Shown piece by piece: positions 1 to 8,932 of a DNA stretch of 64,000 nt. Made by a program: the position numbers and the translations under genes. Origin of the DNA: CAIRDP01 sp037138335 (GTDB lineage Bacteria; Bacteroidota; Bacteroidia; Bacteroidales; FEN-979); the NCBI GenBank assembly GCA_037138335.1, contig JBAXIO010000002.1, positions 275,613 to 339,612 on the forward strand, in the 5' to 3' direction. The notes beneath the pieces are model-generated. The model ran no database searches, had not been told where the DNA came from, and saw only the letters and a program-made list of their open reading frames with translations. The first letter of the stretch is position 1; each line of letters opens with the position of its first letter.

Positions 1-27
1 TAAGGAAGTCATATCCCTTTTGTGACA

Positions 28-1224
28 ATGGATCGCGATGCCGATGTCATTATTTCGGGCGCCGGTCCTGCCGGTACAATAGCTGCGTATCACTTACAGA
101 AATCAGGGATAAGTACCTTAATACTTGAGAAATCGGCGTTCCCCCGTTATAAGGTATGCGGGGCAGGCCTGACTCATAAGATACTGTCGATAATACCTTT
201 TGACCTCGGTCCCCTGGTCCATACCACCATTCATTCTTTCAGGTTTTCATCAGGGTTTAATGATGTGTATACCAGGACGAACCAGCTTCCCCTGATGTAT
301 TGCACCATGAGGGAAGAGTTTGATGCTTTTTTGCTGGAGCAGGCGGTGAATGCCGGGGCTAAGGTGCTGACCTCCGAGAAAGTCACAGGGCTGAGCCAGG
401 ATGCAGGCGGTGTCATGGTAAAGACTGTGAATGGAGAATACCGTTCATCGTTTCTGATAGGGGCCGACGGGGCGTCGAGCCGTGTAGCCAGGAGTGTTGG
501 CCTGAACAATGATATCGAATGGGGGATGGCCTGGGAGGCGGAAGTCAGGTCAGTCCCGGAGATGCTTGAGAAATATAAGGAAACGGTTTTCCTTGACTGG
601 GGTACATTCCCGGGCGGATATGCCTGGATTTTTCCGAAAAAAGACCATTTCTCAATTGGTATTGGCGGCCCGGCGCATATGTCGCGGCGGATGCCCCAAT
701 ATTATGAGGATTTTATCAGCTCCTGCGGCTTCCCGGTTGTTGAGACACTTTCAAACCGTTCGCATCCATTGCCTGTGCGCACCAGGAGAGCTCTTTGCCA
801 TTCAGGCAGGGTACTGGTGGCAGGTGATGCCGCAGGCCTTACCGATGCGCTCACCGGCGAAGGGATCTTCTGGGCCGTGAAGAGCGGTACGATAGCTGCT
901 GAGGTCATAAAGGAAAGACTGGATGGGAATATTTCCGATCTTGCGCTGTATACATCCAGGATCAATTCTGAAATAATGCCCGAAATGCTCGAGGCAAAGA
1001 ATATTTGTGCGCTGTTCAATGCAATGCCTCTGAGAATTCATCATTGGGTGCGCGACAGCGAAAGAGTGTGGATGGCTTTCGGGAAAGTGCTAAGGGGGGA
1101 ACGGTCATTCAACGATGTGCCGCGTGCTTTCGGGAAATGGAAGCCTTTGTGGAAACCGGTTTGCGCACTGTCGTCGGTCATCCAGAAGCAAAAAGAAAAA
1201 AACTATATGCGAAATGCCCGATAG
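28..1224 (+). CDS. FAD-dependent oxidoreductase, geranylgeranyl reductase-like
   Basis: Flavoprotein of the geranylgeranyl-reductase/monooxygenase-like superfamily. The N-terminus carries the dinucleotide-binding GxGxxG motif (VIISGAGPAGTIAA) and the second FAD motif appears as GDAAGLTDALTGEG about two thirds along. Family members reduce isoprenoid chains or hydroxylate lipophilic substrates; the substrate here cannot be told from sequence. A GTG codon at 22 would add two residues; I prefer the ATG at 28 because the Rossmann motif begins shortly after it. The 3' end overlaps the next gene by 11 nt, so it probably belongs to an operon with the dehydrogenase and membrane protein that follow. 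The upstream context lies outside the window. Confidence 0.8.
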   Translation: MDRDADVIISGAGPAGTIAAYHLQKSGISTLILEKSAFPRYKVCGAGLTHKILSIIPFDLGPLVHTTIHSFRFSSGFNDVYTRTNQLPLMYCTMREEFDAFLLEQAVNAGAKVLTSEKVTGLSQDAGGVMVKTVNGEYRSSFLIGADGASSRVARSVGLNNDIEWGMAWEAEVRSVPEMLEKYKETVFLDWGTFPGGYAWIFPKKDHFSIGIGGPAHMSRRMPQYYEDFISSCGFPVVETLSNRSHPLPVRTRRALCHSGRVLVAGDAAGLTDALTGEGIFWAVKSGTIAAEVIKERLDGNISDLALYTSRINSEIMPEMLEAKNICALFNAMPLRIHHWVRDSERVWMAFGKVLRGERSFNDVPRAFGKWKPLWKPVCALSSVIQKQKEKNYMRNAR

Positions 1225-2077
1225 TTACAGATCTGTACTGATCACCGGGGCCGGCAGGGGCCTGGGGAAGGCGCTGGCGCTCAGGTTCCTTTCAAGGGAC
1301 TGGAAGGTTATTGCAACCGACCTGGAGACCCCTGAGTACGGCGACTTTCAGAGTTCCCCCTTATTCAAAGGCCAGCCAGGCAGAAAAAGCCTGTTACAGC
1401 CATTGAAAATGGATGTTTCTTCTGATGAGTCGGTTGCTTCCGCATTTGTTGTTTTGAAAGCTGAAGATTGCAAACTCGACCTTATTATCAACAATGCCGG
1501 GATCGATAGCTACTTCATGTTATCACAAACCCCGCTTGATAAATTCAGGCGCATCTTTGAAGTGAATGTTTTCGGGGGATACCGGGTGAACCAGGTTTTT
1601 CTTCCATTGGTAAGTAAGCCCGGAGGCAGGATCATACATATAGGCAGTGAGAGCCTTAACCTTACTATGCCTTTTATGGCTTATCCATTGTCAAAGAAAC
1701 TTGTTGAAGGGTATGCCAAAGTGCTCAGGCAGGAACTGAAGTTTCACGGGATCGACGTGGTAGTGATCAGGCCTGGCGCAATAGATACGGAACTTCTGAA
1801 AACTGTTTCAGGGCTGGCCGGCAGTGAAGAAGCGGGCTCGGAAAGTGATCCCCTGAAAGCGGCTTTCTATGCTTTTGCAGCCCAGGCTTCAGGGGAGATT
1901 GGGAAAGTGATCAGCCCTGGTCAGGCTGCGGAGTTTATTTACCGTGTTTCCTGTATAACCCGGCCCAGGGCGGTTTATCGTATCAACAATATGCTTCAGC
2001 TTCGGATTGCAGCCCTGCTGCCTTTCAGCCTGGTTGAACGTATCGTTCACAAACGCCTTAGCAGAACCAGGCCATGA
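1214..2077 (+). CDS. Short-chain dehydrogenase/reductase (SDR)
   Basis: Classical SDR of about 287 residues. Visible hallmarks are the cofactor motif TGAGRGLG near the N-terminus, NNAG in the middle, and the catalytic YxxxK (YPLSK) preceded by a Ser-containing strand (IGSES). The frame is open further upstream, but the sequence before MPDSYRSVLITGAG is only the other-frame reading of the previous gene, so I place the start at 1214, giving an 11-nt overlap with the oxidoreductase. The substrate is unknown. The stop overlaps the start of the following membrane-protein gene (ATGA), which indicates translational coupling. Acting with the neighbouring flavoprotein on a lipid or isoprenoid is only a guess from adjacency. 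Confidence 0.85.
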   Translation: MPDSYRSVLITGAGRGLGKALALRFLSRDWKVIATDLETPEYGDFQSSPLFKGQPGRKSLLQPLKMDVSSDESVASAFVVLKAEDCKLDLIINNAGIDSYFMLSQTPLDKFRRIFEVNVFGGYRVNQVFLPLVSKPGGRIIHIGSESLNLTMPFMAYPLSKKLVEGYAKVLRQELKFHGIDVVVIRPGAIDTELLKTVSGLAGSEEAGSESDPLKAAFYAFAAQASGEIGKVISPGQAAEFIYRVSCITRPRAVYRINNMLQLRIAALLPFSLVERIVHKRLSRTRP

Positions 2078-3558
2078 AAAGCCAGGCTGGAATATGGATA
2101 AATGCCGGGATCATCCTGATCATCCTGCTTTCGTTTTTTACGTTTTCCGAGAATTTCTATCCCCTTCTCAATTCCGACATGGCTGTGAACATCCTGATGA
2201 CACCAGTTTTTTCACTTCCGCATGATGTTTATTTCTGGGGACAGGACCGCTCAGGCAACCTTATTCCGTTGATTGCCCATTGGTTTTACCAGATCACCGG
2301 CCTGCAACCCGTGCTGATTGTTTCCATTGTTCATTACCTGATCCTTTCTACCGGGTTCTGGGCCCTGACCCGTTTCGTGAAATCAGGATATGGCAGGATG
2401 GTACTGGCCCTGGCCTGGTTTTTCCCGCCCTGGCATTTTCTTGAATTCCTTCTCATACTATACGGAATACAGGCCAGCTGCGTGATACTTGCACTGAATT
2501 TCATCGATCGCTCTTTCAGCTCCAAAGCCAGGTGGAAATGCCTGGCATGGCTTTCAGCGGGCTGTTGTATGTTCATCGTTGCCGTCTGGGTTTCCGATAT
2601 GGCCCTGATAAGTCTTTTCGCATTACTCCTCATGGGGGGGCTTTATTTCTGTTCTGCAGGGAAGGATCCATTGAAGATGCTTTCCTGGCGGGGGTTGCAG
2701 GTCCCTGCATTAACCGTTTTGATCTGGGCGGTCGCAGGTTACTTTTTACTTCATTATGCAAAGGGGGTGTCGACCCCGGTTCATGCCTATGACACCGGCT
2801 TTCTGGCCCCGGCTTCCGGAATAATCTCAAACCTCCATATCGTCCTTGATTCTGTGACATGGGCATTCCTGTTTCTACCTGAAAACAGGATTGAAAGTGT
2901 TTATGCCTGGGGGCTGCTGATTACCTTTGTATTCCTTGTAATGAACAGTACGCGAAAGGGGAAAAACCGGCCCGGTATCACCTCGAACCCCTGGTTTTAT
3001 TTTTTCCTTTTAGAAGCCCTTCTCACCCTTATGGCCGTCGTATCATCAGGCTGGGTCGCCGCCAACGGAGCCGGCAGAAGGTACTTTACAACCTGTTTTA
3101 TTTCAGCCATGATCAGCCTGGTTTTATGGCTTGAGCACCTTCCCGAAGGCCATATGAGAAATAAGTTCCGGCTTGCGGTTCTCATCGTTGTTGTCATCGG
3201 ATCCCTTAGCGGAAGTTTGAGGTTTTACTACCCTGAATTCAGGCCTTCCCGCATCAGGGTGATCTCGGCACTAAAGTATATGGGAGATATAGGGCTCATT
3301 GCCGAATACTGGAACTCCTACATGAGTGCAAGCCCCGATCCCATGCATATCAAAGCTACTCCCCACGACAAGGATTATGTTCGGAATCCTTCACTTGCGA
3401 GGGAAGTGCTTAACCAGCCTAAAATTTACCTTATAAAAGACGGCTGGCTGGATTCATTTCCCGATAGTATTATCCAGTTTGGCAGGACCCTGAGAAAAAA
3501 AGGCCATCCCTTCCATATAGCCGATGCCTGGCTCAACAGGTATGAGGTGGTACAATGA
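2074..3558 (+). CDS. Polytopic membrane protein of unknown function
   Basis: A 494-residue hydrophobic protein with roughly ten predicted membrane segments and a short soluble C-terminal part of about 90 residues. The first helix is followed by a loop containing NSDMAVNILM and WGQDRSGNLIP. A conserved acidic residue in the first extracytoplasmic loop and the overall architecture resemble GT-C-type glycosyltransferases, but I see no decisive motif and assign no activity. It overlaps the dehydrogenase by 4 nt and ends just before a hairpin terminator, so it closes the three-gene operon at the left edge. Confidence 0.7.
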   Translation: MKSQAGIWINAGIILIILLSFFTFSENFYPLLNSDMAVNILMTPVFSLPHDVYFWGQDRSGNLIPLIAHWFYQITGLQPVLIVSIVHYLILSTGFWALTRFVKSGYGRMVLALAWFFPPWHFLEFLLILYGIQASCVILALNFIDRSFSSKARWKCLAWLSAGCCMFIVAVWVSDMALISLFALLLMGGLYFCSAGKDPLKMLSWRGLQVPALTVLIWAVAGYFLLHYAKGVSTPVHAYDTGFLAPASGIISNLHIVLDSVTWAFLFLPENRIESVYAWGLLITFVFLVMNSTRKGKNRPGITSNPWFYFFLLEALLTLMAVVSSGWVAANGAGRRYFTTCFISAMISLVLWLEHLPEGHMRNKFRLAVLIVVVIGSLSGSLRFYYPEFRPSRIRVISALKYMGDIGLIAEYWNSYMSASPDPMHIKATPHDKDYVRNPSLAREVLNQPKIYLIKDGWLDSFPDSIIQFGRTLRKKGHPFHIADAWLNRYEVVQ

Positions 3559-3592
3559 AAAACCCGGGAAGTTTTGCAGTCCCGGGTTTCCT
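3557..3592. terminator. Bidirectional hairpin terminator between membrane-protein gene and ftsZ
   Basis: A 10-bp perfect stem (AAACCCGGGA at 3560-3569 with TCCCGGGTTT at 3580-3589) around a 10-nt loop, flanked by A-rich sequence on the left and a short T run on the right. It lies between two convergent genes, so it can serve both the left operon and the end of the dcw cluster. Confidence 0.7.
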
Positions 3593-3643
3593 GAAGAAGT
3601 TCTGCGAGTAAGACGAGAGTTTTGATTTTACGATGAGCACTTT

Positions 3644-5293
3644 TTAATCTACATTTTTATGCAGAAAAGAGTTTTCAGAACGGATCTCTATGCTTTTATC
3701 GGCCGATTCCCCCAGTGAATAAGTTGGTGCGCTGGGTTCCGATGAAGGAGCGACATCGAGGAGGTCGACGTTCCTGCGCTTATAAGCCGGGACAGATTCA
3801 AGTTCATAGATATTTGTCGGATCGATAGGGGTAATGTTCTTCAGCTTCTCGCTAAGCGCCCGAAGCTTGTTTACCCTTTCATTGGCCCTTCGGTCATGGT
3901 CATCCTGGGAGTTACCATGACCCGGATGTTCCAGGGGCTTAACCTTGATAAAAGGTGATGATTCTTCCGCCTTATGGGGAACAACTTCATTGACAAGCTC
4001 CGGTTCCCTGATGCTGATGGTTTCACTTACAATAGTCTCCGGCTGGACGAAGACCTGCGGATTTTCAAGTGTGAATTCAACCGACCTGGGATTGGCGTCG
4101 GCGCTTAGTTCAACGGATGATTCCATGGCAGGCTCGGGTTCAGGAACCCTTGTTTCCTGCATAGGGCTTACCATGGTGATCTCTTCGGTTCTTTCTTCTG
4201 TTTTCGGCGCAGGTGCAGGTTGCCTGTGGTCGATGAAACGTTTTTCAACCTTAGGCTCAATTTTATGGTTGTACAGATCGTGGAGTATAACATCCTGCGG
4301 CTTGGAAGGGTCTTTTTGCCTGTGTTCCGGATCAAAGCCTGTGGCTATTATGGTTACACTGATGTTTTCAGCCAGGTTCACATCGATACCGGTTCCCCAG
4401 ATGACTTCAGCCGATGACTTGGTCTTGCCCTGAATGTAATCGGTGATCTCGGTCACTTCATCCATTGTGATCTCATCGGTACCGCTTGAGATGTAAAGCA
4501 AAAGATTACTTGCTCCTTCAATATCGTTATTGTCGAGCAGGGGAGAGCTTAATGCTTCTTCCACGGCACGCAGGGCCCGGTTTTCACCCCCGGCAATTCC
4601 TGTTCCGAGGATAGCCACACCGCTGTCTCTCATCACGGTTTTAACATCTTCAAAGTCCACATTGATATGCCCGGTTACCGTAATGATCTCGGCTATGCCT
4701 TTGGCTGCCATTGTAAGCACGTTATCGGCTTTTTTAAATGCGGCAGTCAGCCTGAGGTCGCCACATAGCTCCCTGAGTTTGTCGTTACTGATGATCAATA
4801 AGGAGTCAACCTGTTTCTTCAACTGCTGAAGGCCTTCTTCGGCGTACTGTTTACGCTTCCTACCCTCAAAAGCAAACGGGATAGTCACAATTCCAACAGT
4901 AAGGATATCGAGTTCCTTCGAGATCTGTGCTATTACAGGCGCAGCACCGGTGCCTGTGCCACCTCCCAAACCTGCAGTGATGAAAAGCATTTTTGTCCCC
5001 TTATCCAGAATGGCCCTAATTTCAGCGGCATTTTCAAGGGCCGCGTTACGGCCCACCGAAGGAACCGCGCCTGCGCCAAGACCGCTGGTGAGATTTGCTC
5101 CCAGCTGGATTTTTGTCGGGACAGGGCTGGACTCCATAGCCTGGGCATCGGTATTGCAGATTATGAAGTCTACTCCGACGATTCCCTGGTTGAACATATG
5201 GGTCACAGCATTGCTGCCCCCACCGCCAACACCTATGACTTTTATTATAGATGACTGGTTCTTAGGCAGGTCAAACTTTATTAGGTCGCTCAT
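3644..5293 (-). CDS. ftsZ: Cell division protein FtsZ
   Basis: Tubulin-like GTPase that polymerises into the Z-ring. The GTP-binding signature GGGTGTGAAP is present, as is the N-terminal GVGGGGSNAV motif. At 549 residues it is much longer than typical FtsZ (about 380-400): the GTPase core ends near residue 320 and is followed by a variable linker of roughly 170 residues rich in E, P, V and S. A candidate conserved C-terminal peptide (VPAYKRRNVDLL) sits about 45 residues before the end rather than at the very tip. A long tail is common in Bacteroidota FtsZ. Last gene of the dcw cluster; a 99-nt gap with a palindrome and an A-rich tract separates it from ftsA. Confidence 0.97.
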   Translation of the reverse strand: MSDLIKFDLPKNQSSIIKVIGVGGGGSNAVTHMFNQGIVGVDFIICNTDAQAMESSPVPTKIQLGANLTSGLGAGAVPSVGRNAALENAAEIRAILDKGTKMLFITAGLGGGTGTGAAPVIAQISKELDILTVGIVTIPFAFEGRKRKQYAEEGLQQLKKQVDSLLIISNDKLRELCGDLRLTAAFKKADNVLTMAAKGIAEIITVTGHINVDFEDVKTVMRDSGVAILGTGIAGGENRALRAVEEALSSPLLDNNDIEGASNLLLYISSGTDEITMDEVTEITDYIQGKTKSSAEVIWGTGIDVNLAENISVTIIATGFDPEHRQKDPSKPQDVILHDLYNHKIEPKVEKRFIDHRQPAPAPKTEERTEEITMVSPMQETRVPEPEPAMESSVELSADANPRSVEFTLENPQVFVQPETIVSETISIREPELVNEVVPHKAEESSPFIKVKPLEHPGHGNSQDDHDRRANERVNKLRALSEKLKNITPIDPTNIYELESVPAYKRRNVDLLDVAPSSEPSAPTYSLGESADKSIEIRSENSFLHKNVD

Positions 5294-5364
5294 TTGTCTG
5301 GTAATTAGATCCGTTTAAAATTAAATAATAGAACTGGCCGTTTTTTTTTCTTTTTCTTTTTTTA

Positions 5365-5383
5365 TTAACAGATTGATTGTTAA
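5365..5383. promoter_or_regulatory. Palindrome and A/T-rich tract upstream of ftsZ
   Basis: In the ftsA-ftsZ gap a perfect inverted repeat, TTAACA-N7-TGTTAA, lies about 70 nt upstream of the ftsZ start. Next to it, at 5339-5363, is an almost uninterrupted T tract on the + strand (A-rich for ftsZ). This could be an operator or UP-like element of an internal ftsZ promoter. The evidence is sequence symmetry only. Confidence 0.4.
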
Positions 5384-5392
5384 TAGCGGGGC

Positions 5393-6724
5393 TTATTCAA
5401 TATCCTCCTCAAATAAGCCTTTTATCTTGTCAAGGAAAAGCTCGGGGAAGGACCTCCTGATCTTAGCCGGATCCTTCACTTTCTTTACTTTTACTTTCTT
5501 TTGTTTCCCCGGTTCCTCCTTTGGTTCTTCCGGCTCTTCCTCAACGTCTTTCAGCTTTTCCTGCTCTTTTTCATAACGTTCAATCCCGATCTCGACCAGG
5601 CCAACCCCTGTGGCATACATGGGGCTTGCCATTTCGGGCGGGATTTCATTGCTGAGATGTTCATTGGGATAGCCTATGCGGGTATCAAAGCCTGTGATAA
5701 ATTCGGTCAGCTGGGCTATATGTTTAAGCTGTGCCCCACCACCGGTGAGGACGATCCCGCCAAGAAGTTTCTTCTCGTAACCTGAATTCTTGATCTCATA
5801 GTAGATGTGCTCTATGACCTCTTCCATTCTCGCCTGAATAATGCTGGCAAGGTTTTTCAGGCTGATTTCCTTGGGGGGCCTGCCGCGGAGACCGGGGATG
5901 GCCACAATCTCCTCTTCCTTGTTCTCACGGGCCAGGGCCGATCCGAATTTTATCTTTAGTTCCTCGGCATGTTTCTTTATTATGGAACAGCCTTCTTTGA
6001 CATCTTCGGAAATGATCTCGCCCCCCAGAGGAATAACGGCTGTATGGCGGATGATCCCTTCATGAAAGATCGCTATGTCGGATGTGCCTCCACCAATGTC
6101 GACCAGCACTATCCCTGCTTCCTTTTCATCCTCGCTCAATACCGCTTCGGCCGATGCAATCGGCTCCAGTATCAGCTCAACTACCTCCAGCCCGGCCTTC
6201 CTGACACATTTATATATGTTCTTTGCTGCAGCAGTCTGTCCGATAATTATATGAAAATTTGCTTCAAGCAGCCTTCCGTTCATGCCTTTTGGTTTTGGAA
6301 TCCCGTGATCCCCGTCAATACTGAATTCCTGGGCAATAACATCGAGGATTTCTTCACCGGGGTTCATGTTGAGGTTATACATGCTGTTGCAAAGCTTGTC
6401 GATATCCTCCTGGCTGATCTCGGTATCGAAATTTTCGCGTATCATGCTTCCCCTGTGCTGGAGGCTTTTAATATGCTGGCCGGCAATGCCAACATTCACA
6501 TACTTGATGTCGACACCCGATTTGGACGAAGCTTCAGCCACAGCTTCACGGATCGACTGCACTGTGTTTTCAATGTTGGCTACGACCCCTCGTTTCACGC
6601 CAATGCTGGGGACTTTCCCATAGCCAAGAATTTCAATTTTCCCATGTTCGTTTTTACGCCCTACAATGACGGCGATTTTTGTTGTCCCAATGTCGAGACC
6701 GACAATGATGCCTGAGTTTTTCAT
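5393..6724 (-). CDS. ftsA: Cell division protein FtsA
   Basis: Actin-fold ATPase that anchors FtsZ to the membrane and recruits the divisome. The phosphate-1 motif appears at the N-terminus (GLDIGTTKIAVIVG), with the phosphate-2 (VDIGGGTSD) and adenosine (LTGGGAQLKHI) motifs following. At 443 residues it is slightly longer than typical because of a charged, K/E-rich C-terminal stretch before the final segment FPELFLDKIKGLFEEDIE, which looks like the amphipathic membrane-targeting helix. It begins 3 nt after the ftsQ stop, so it is co-transcribed. Confidence 0.97.
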   Translation of the reverse strand: MKNSGIIVGLDIGTTKIAVIVGRKNEHGKIEILGYGKVPSIGVKRGVVANIENTVQSIREAVAEASSKSGVDIKYVNVGIAGQHIKSLQHRGSMIRENFDTEISQEDIDKLCNSMYNLNMNPGEEILDVIAQEFSIDGDHGIPKPKGMNGRLLEANFHIIIGQTAAAKNIYKCVRKAGLEVVELILEPIASAEAVLSEDEKEAGIVLVDIGGGTSDIAIFHEGIIRHTAVIPLGGEIISEDVKEGCSIIKKHAEELKIKFGSALARENKEEEIVAIPGLRGRPPKEISLKNLASIIQARMEEVIEHIYYEIKNSGYEKKLLGGIVLTGGGAQLKHIAQLTEFITGFDTRIGYPNEHLSNEIPPEMASPMYATGVGLVEIGIERYEKEQEKLKDVEEEPEEPKEEPGKQKKVKVKKVKDPAKIRRSFPELFLDKIKGLFEEDIE

Positions 6725-6727
6725 ATT

Positions 6728-7537
6728 CTAATGAAGTTTTGAACAAACTACTTGATTTCTATATTTTATATTGATGTAATTGTATTTATTCCATCCCATG
6801 ATATTAAGGCCGTGCTTATAAAAAACCATGAGCTTCCTGAATTTCTCGTCAAGGTTATCGGCCTGCCCGAGCATGATCACATGCTGACCCACCTTGGGCA
6901 CAAGCTCGAATTCTTTTGAGGGTGTGACAAAGACCTGGTCTATCTCGGCTTTCAGGAATTTGTCACGGTTGATATACAAGGCCAGTTTGTAAAGGTCAAA
7001 CATCAGGGTATCGGCCGGCCCGACTGTATCGCCCATCATTGGGGTCTCTATCCTGAAATTCCTGTTGGCCATGTACGAATGGGAAATATTCCCGCTTGCA
7101 ATCAAAACCCTGGCAGGAAAGAAAGGATTGGGGGGAAGCAGCCGCCCTGATCCGTCGACATAGAACGATTCAAATTTGCTGTTAATGATTCGCAGTATGG
7201 GCTCCCTTTGTTTGACTTCGACAAAAATGTTCCCTTCGAGGCTTTCGTAAACATGCGCTTTTTCAACGTAAGCCTGGGCTGTAATGGATTTCTCAATCTG
7301 GCGTATGTTAACCCATCCCATTGGCTTGCCGCTGATCTTTCCCGTGCTCCTGCGGATAATAGAGTCGATATCTGCCTTCGTGATGAGCTTGTCGGCCTGG
7401 CCGTAATCCATGGTGACATAGATTCTGTTGCAGGGCCTGTAATACTGCTCAAAATTTGTAAATCCAACCATTACACAGGCCCCCGCCACGAGTAATACCC
7501 AGAGAGAAACATAAGCTATTTTCCAGACCTTCTTCAT
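6728..7537 (-). CDS. ftsQ: Cell division protein FtsQ
   Basis: Bitopic divisome protein of 269 residues: a short cytoplasmic start, one membrane helix (about residues 8-27), then a periplasmic region. The POTRA-like domain follows (ITKADIDSII... to ...VEKAHVYESLEGNIFVEVKQREPILRI) and then the FtsQ beta domain containing YVDGSGRLLP. Members bridge cytoplasmic and periplasmic division factors. The start overlaps the murC stop by 4 nt, in the normal Bacteroidota order murC-ftsQ-ftsA-ftsZ. Confidence 0.9.
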   Translation of the reverse strand: MKKVWKIAYVSLWVLLVAGACVMVGFTNFEQYYRPCNRIYVTMDYGQADKLITKADIDSIIRRSTGKISGKPMGWVNIRQIEKSITAQAYVEKAHVYESLEGNIFVEVKQREPILRIINSKFESFYVDGSGRLLPPNPFFPARVLIASGNISHSYMANRNFRIETPMMGDTVGPADTLMFDLYKLALYINRDKFLKAEIDQVFVTPSKEFELVPKVGQHVIMLGQADNLDEKFRKLMVFYKHGLNIMGWNKYNYINIKYRNQVVCSKLH

Positions 7538-8925
7538 TTTGCGAATGCTTTTCTGACCGATGGTACAAGCTGGTCTATATCGCCTGCCCCGAGAGTCAGC
7601 AGGACAGCCGGCCTGAGTTTTTTCAGGTAATTCAGCAGTTTGTCTTTTTCAATCAGTATTTTATTCCCTGTTTTCAGTTTTTTCAGTATCAGTTCACTGC
7701 TCACACCTTTTATCGGTTTCTCCCTCGCCGGGTAAATGTCAAGCAGCACGATTTCCTCGAGCAGGTCGAGGCTCATTGCAAATTCTTCAGCCAGGTCGCG
7801 TGTCCTTGAATACAAATGGGGCTGGAAAACACCGGTGATCCTTTGGCCCGGGTACATTTCTTTTACCGCTTCAATGCAGGCTCTCAGTTCTTCAGGATGA
7901 TGGGCATAGTCGTCGATATACACGAAGCCCTTCTTTTTCACCTGGAAGTCAAACCTCCTCACCACCCCCTTATATGACTTCATCGCCCTGGATACTTTCG
8001 ACTGGCTCAGGCCCATCAGGAATGCAGCGGAATTGGCGGCAAGGGCATTTTCAAGGTTGAACAATCCCGGTAACCCAAGCACAAGGTCTTTCCATACATC
8101 GTTTGCACTGCAAAAATCATAATGGTATACCCCATTACGTATACCAAAACCCCCTGCTTTAAACCCCATAGACCCTGTAGGCGCCGAAGCCTTCTTTATA
8201 TCCAGGGAATACGAAAACACATTATATGCCGATTGCCCCCGGGGTTTCAGCCCTACGCCGGCTTTCATGATGAGGGAGCCTCCTTCCCTTATCTTCCCTG
8301 TGAACTCTTCGAATGAAGCAAGCATCTCCTTATGTGTATGATAAATGTCGAGATGGTCGGGATCGGCTGATGTGACAATGGCAATATCGGGCGACAGATG
8401 AAGAAATGAACGGTCAAATTCGTCAGCCTCGACAACACAAACGGGAGCAGCCTGGCCTGAAGTTTCAATAAGGAAATTGGTTCCGTAATTCTTTGAAATG
8501 CCTCCCAGGAATGCAATATGGGGGATGCCCGCACTTTTTAGTATATGTGCTATCAGCGTGGAGGTTGTGGTCTTGCCGTGTGTGCCTGCTACAGCAATTG
8601 TAAAGTAGCCGGAAGAGATCAACCCGAGCACCTCCGAACGCTTCATCATGAGAATCTTTTTCCTGAGGATGAAGTTTAATTCTTTATTGTCCTTCGGGAT
8701 GGCCGGTGTGTATATCACAAGTTCGGTGTTCGCCGGGATGAGTGCCGGATCATCACCGAAATGGATTTTCATTCCTTCCATCTCAAGCTGGGTGGTCAAT
8801 GCCGTAGGCGTTTTATCATAACCGCTGACCGCTGCGCCCAGGTGCAGGAAATACCGGGCCAGGGCGCTCATCCCGATCCCGCCTATCCCAAGAAAATATA
8901 CCGATGAAAGATCCTGCGGTTTCAT
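7534..8925 (-). CDS. murC: UDP-N-acetylmuramate--L-alanine ligase MurC
   Basis: First Mur ligase, adding L-Ala to UDP-MurNAc with ATP hydrolysis in the cytoplasm. Domain 1 has the UDP-binding GIGGIGMSALA, the central ATPase domain has the P-loop AGTHGKTTTST, and the C-terminal domain has YDDYAHHPEE and FQPHLYSRT. The 463-residue length is normal. It starts 7 nt after murG ends and overlaps ftsQ by 4 nt. Unlike the murD slot upstream, all three domains are complete here. Confidence 0.97.
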   Translation of the reverse strand: MKPQDLSSVYFLGIGGIGMSALARYFLHLGAAVSGYDKTPTALTTQLEMEGMKIHFGDDPALIPANTELVIYTPAIPKDNKELNFILRKKILMMKRSEVLGLISSGYFTIAVAGTHGKTTTSTLIAHILKSAGIPHIAFLGGISKNYGTNFLIETSGQAAPVCVVEADEFDRSFLHLSPDIAIVTSADPDHLDIYHTHKEMLASFEEFTGKIREGGSLIMKAGVGLKPRGQSAYNVFSYSLDIKKASAPTGSMGFKAGGFGIRNGVYHYDFCSANDVWKDLVLGLPGLFNLENALAANSAAFLMGLSQSKVSRAMKSYKGVVRRFDFQVKKKGFVYIDDYAHHPEELRACIEAVKEMYPGQRITGVFQPHLYSRTRDLAEEFAMSLDLLEEIVLLDIYPAREKPIKGVSSELILKKLKTGNKILIEKDKLLNYLKKLRPAVLLTLGAGDIDQLVPSVRKAFAK

Positions 8926-8932
8926 TTGTTGT

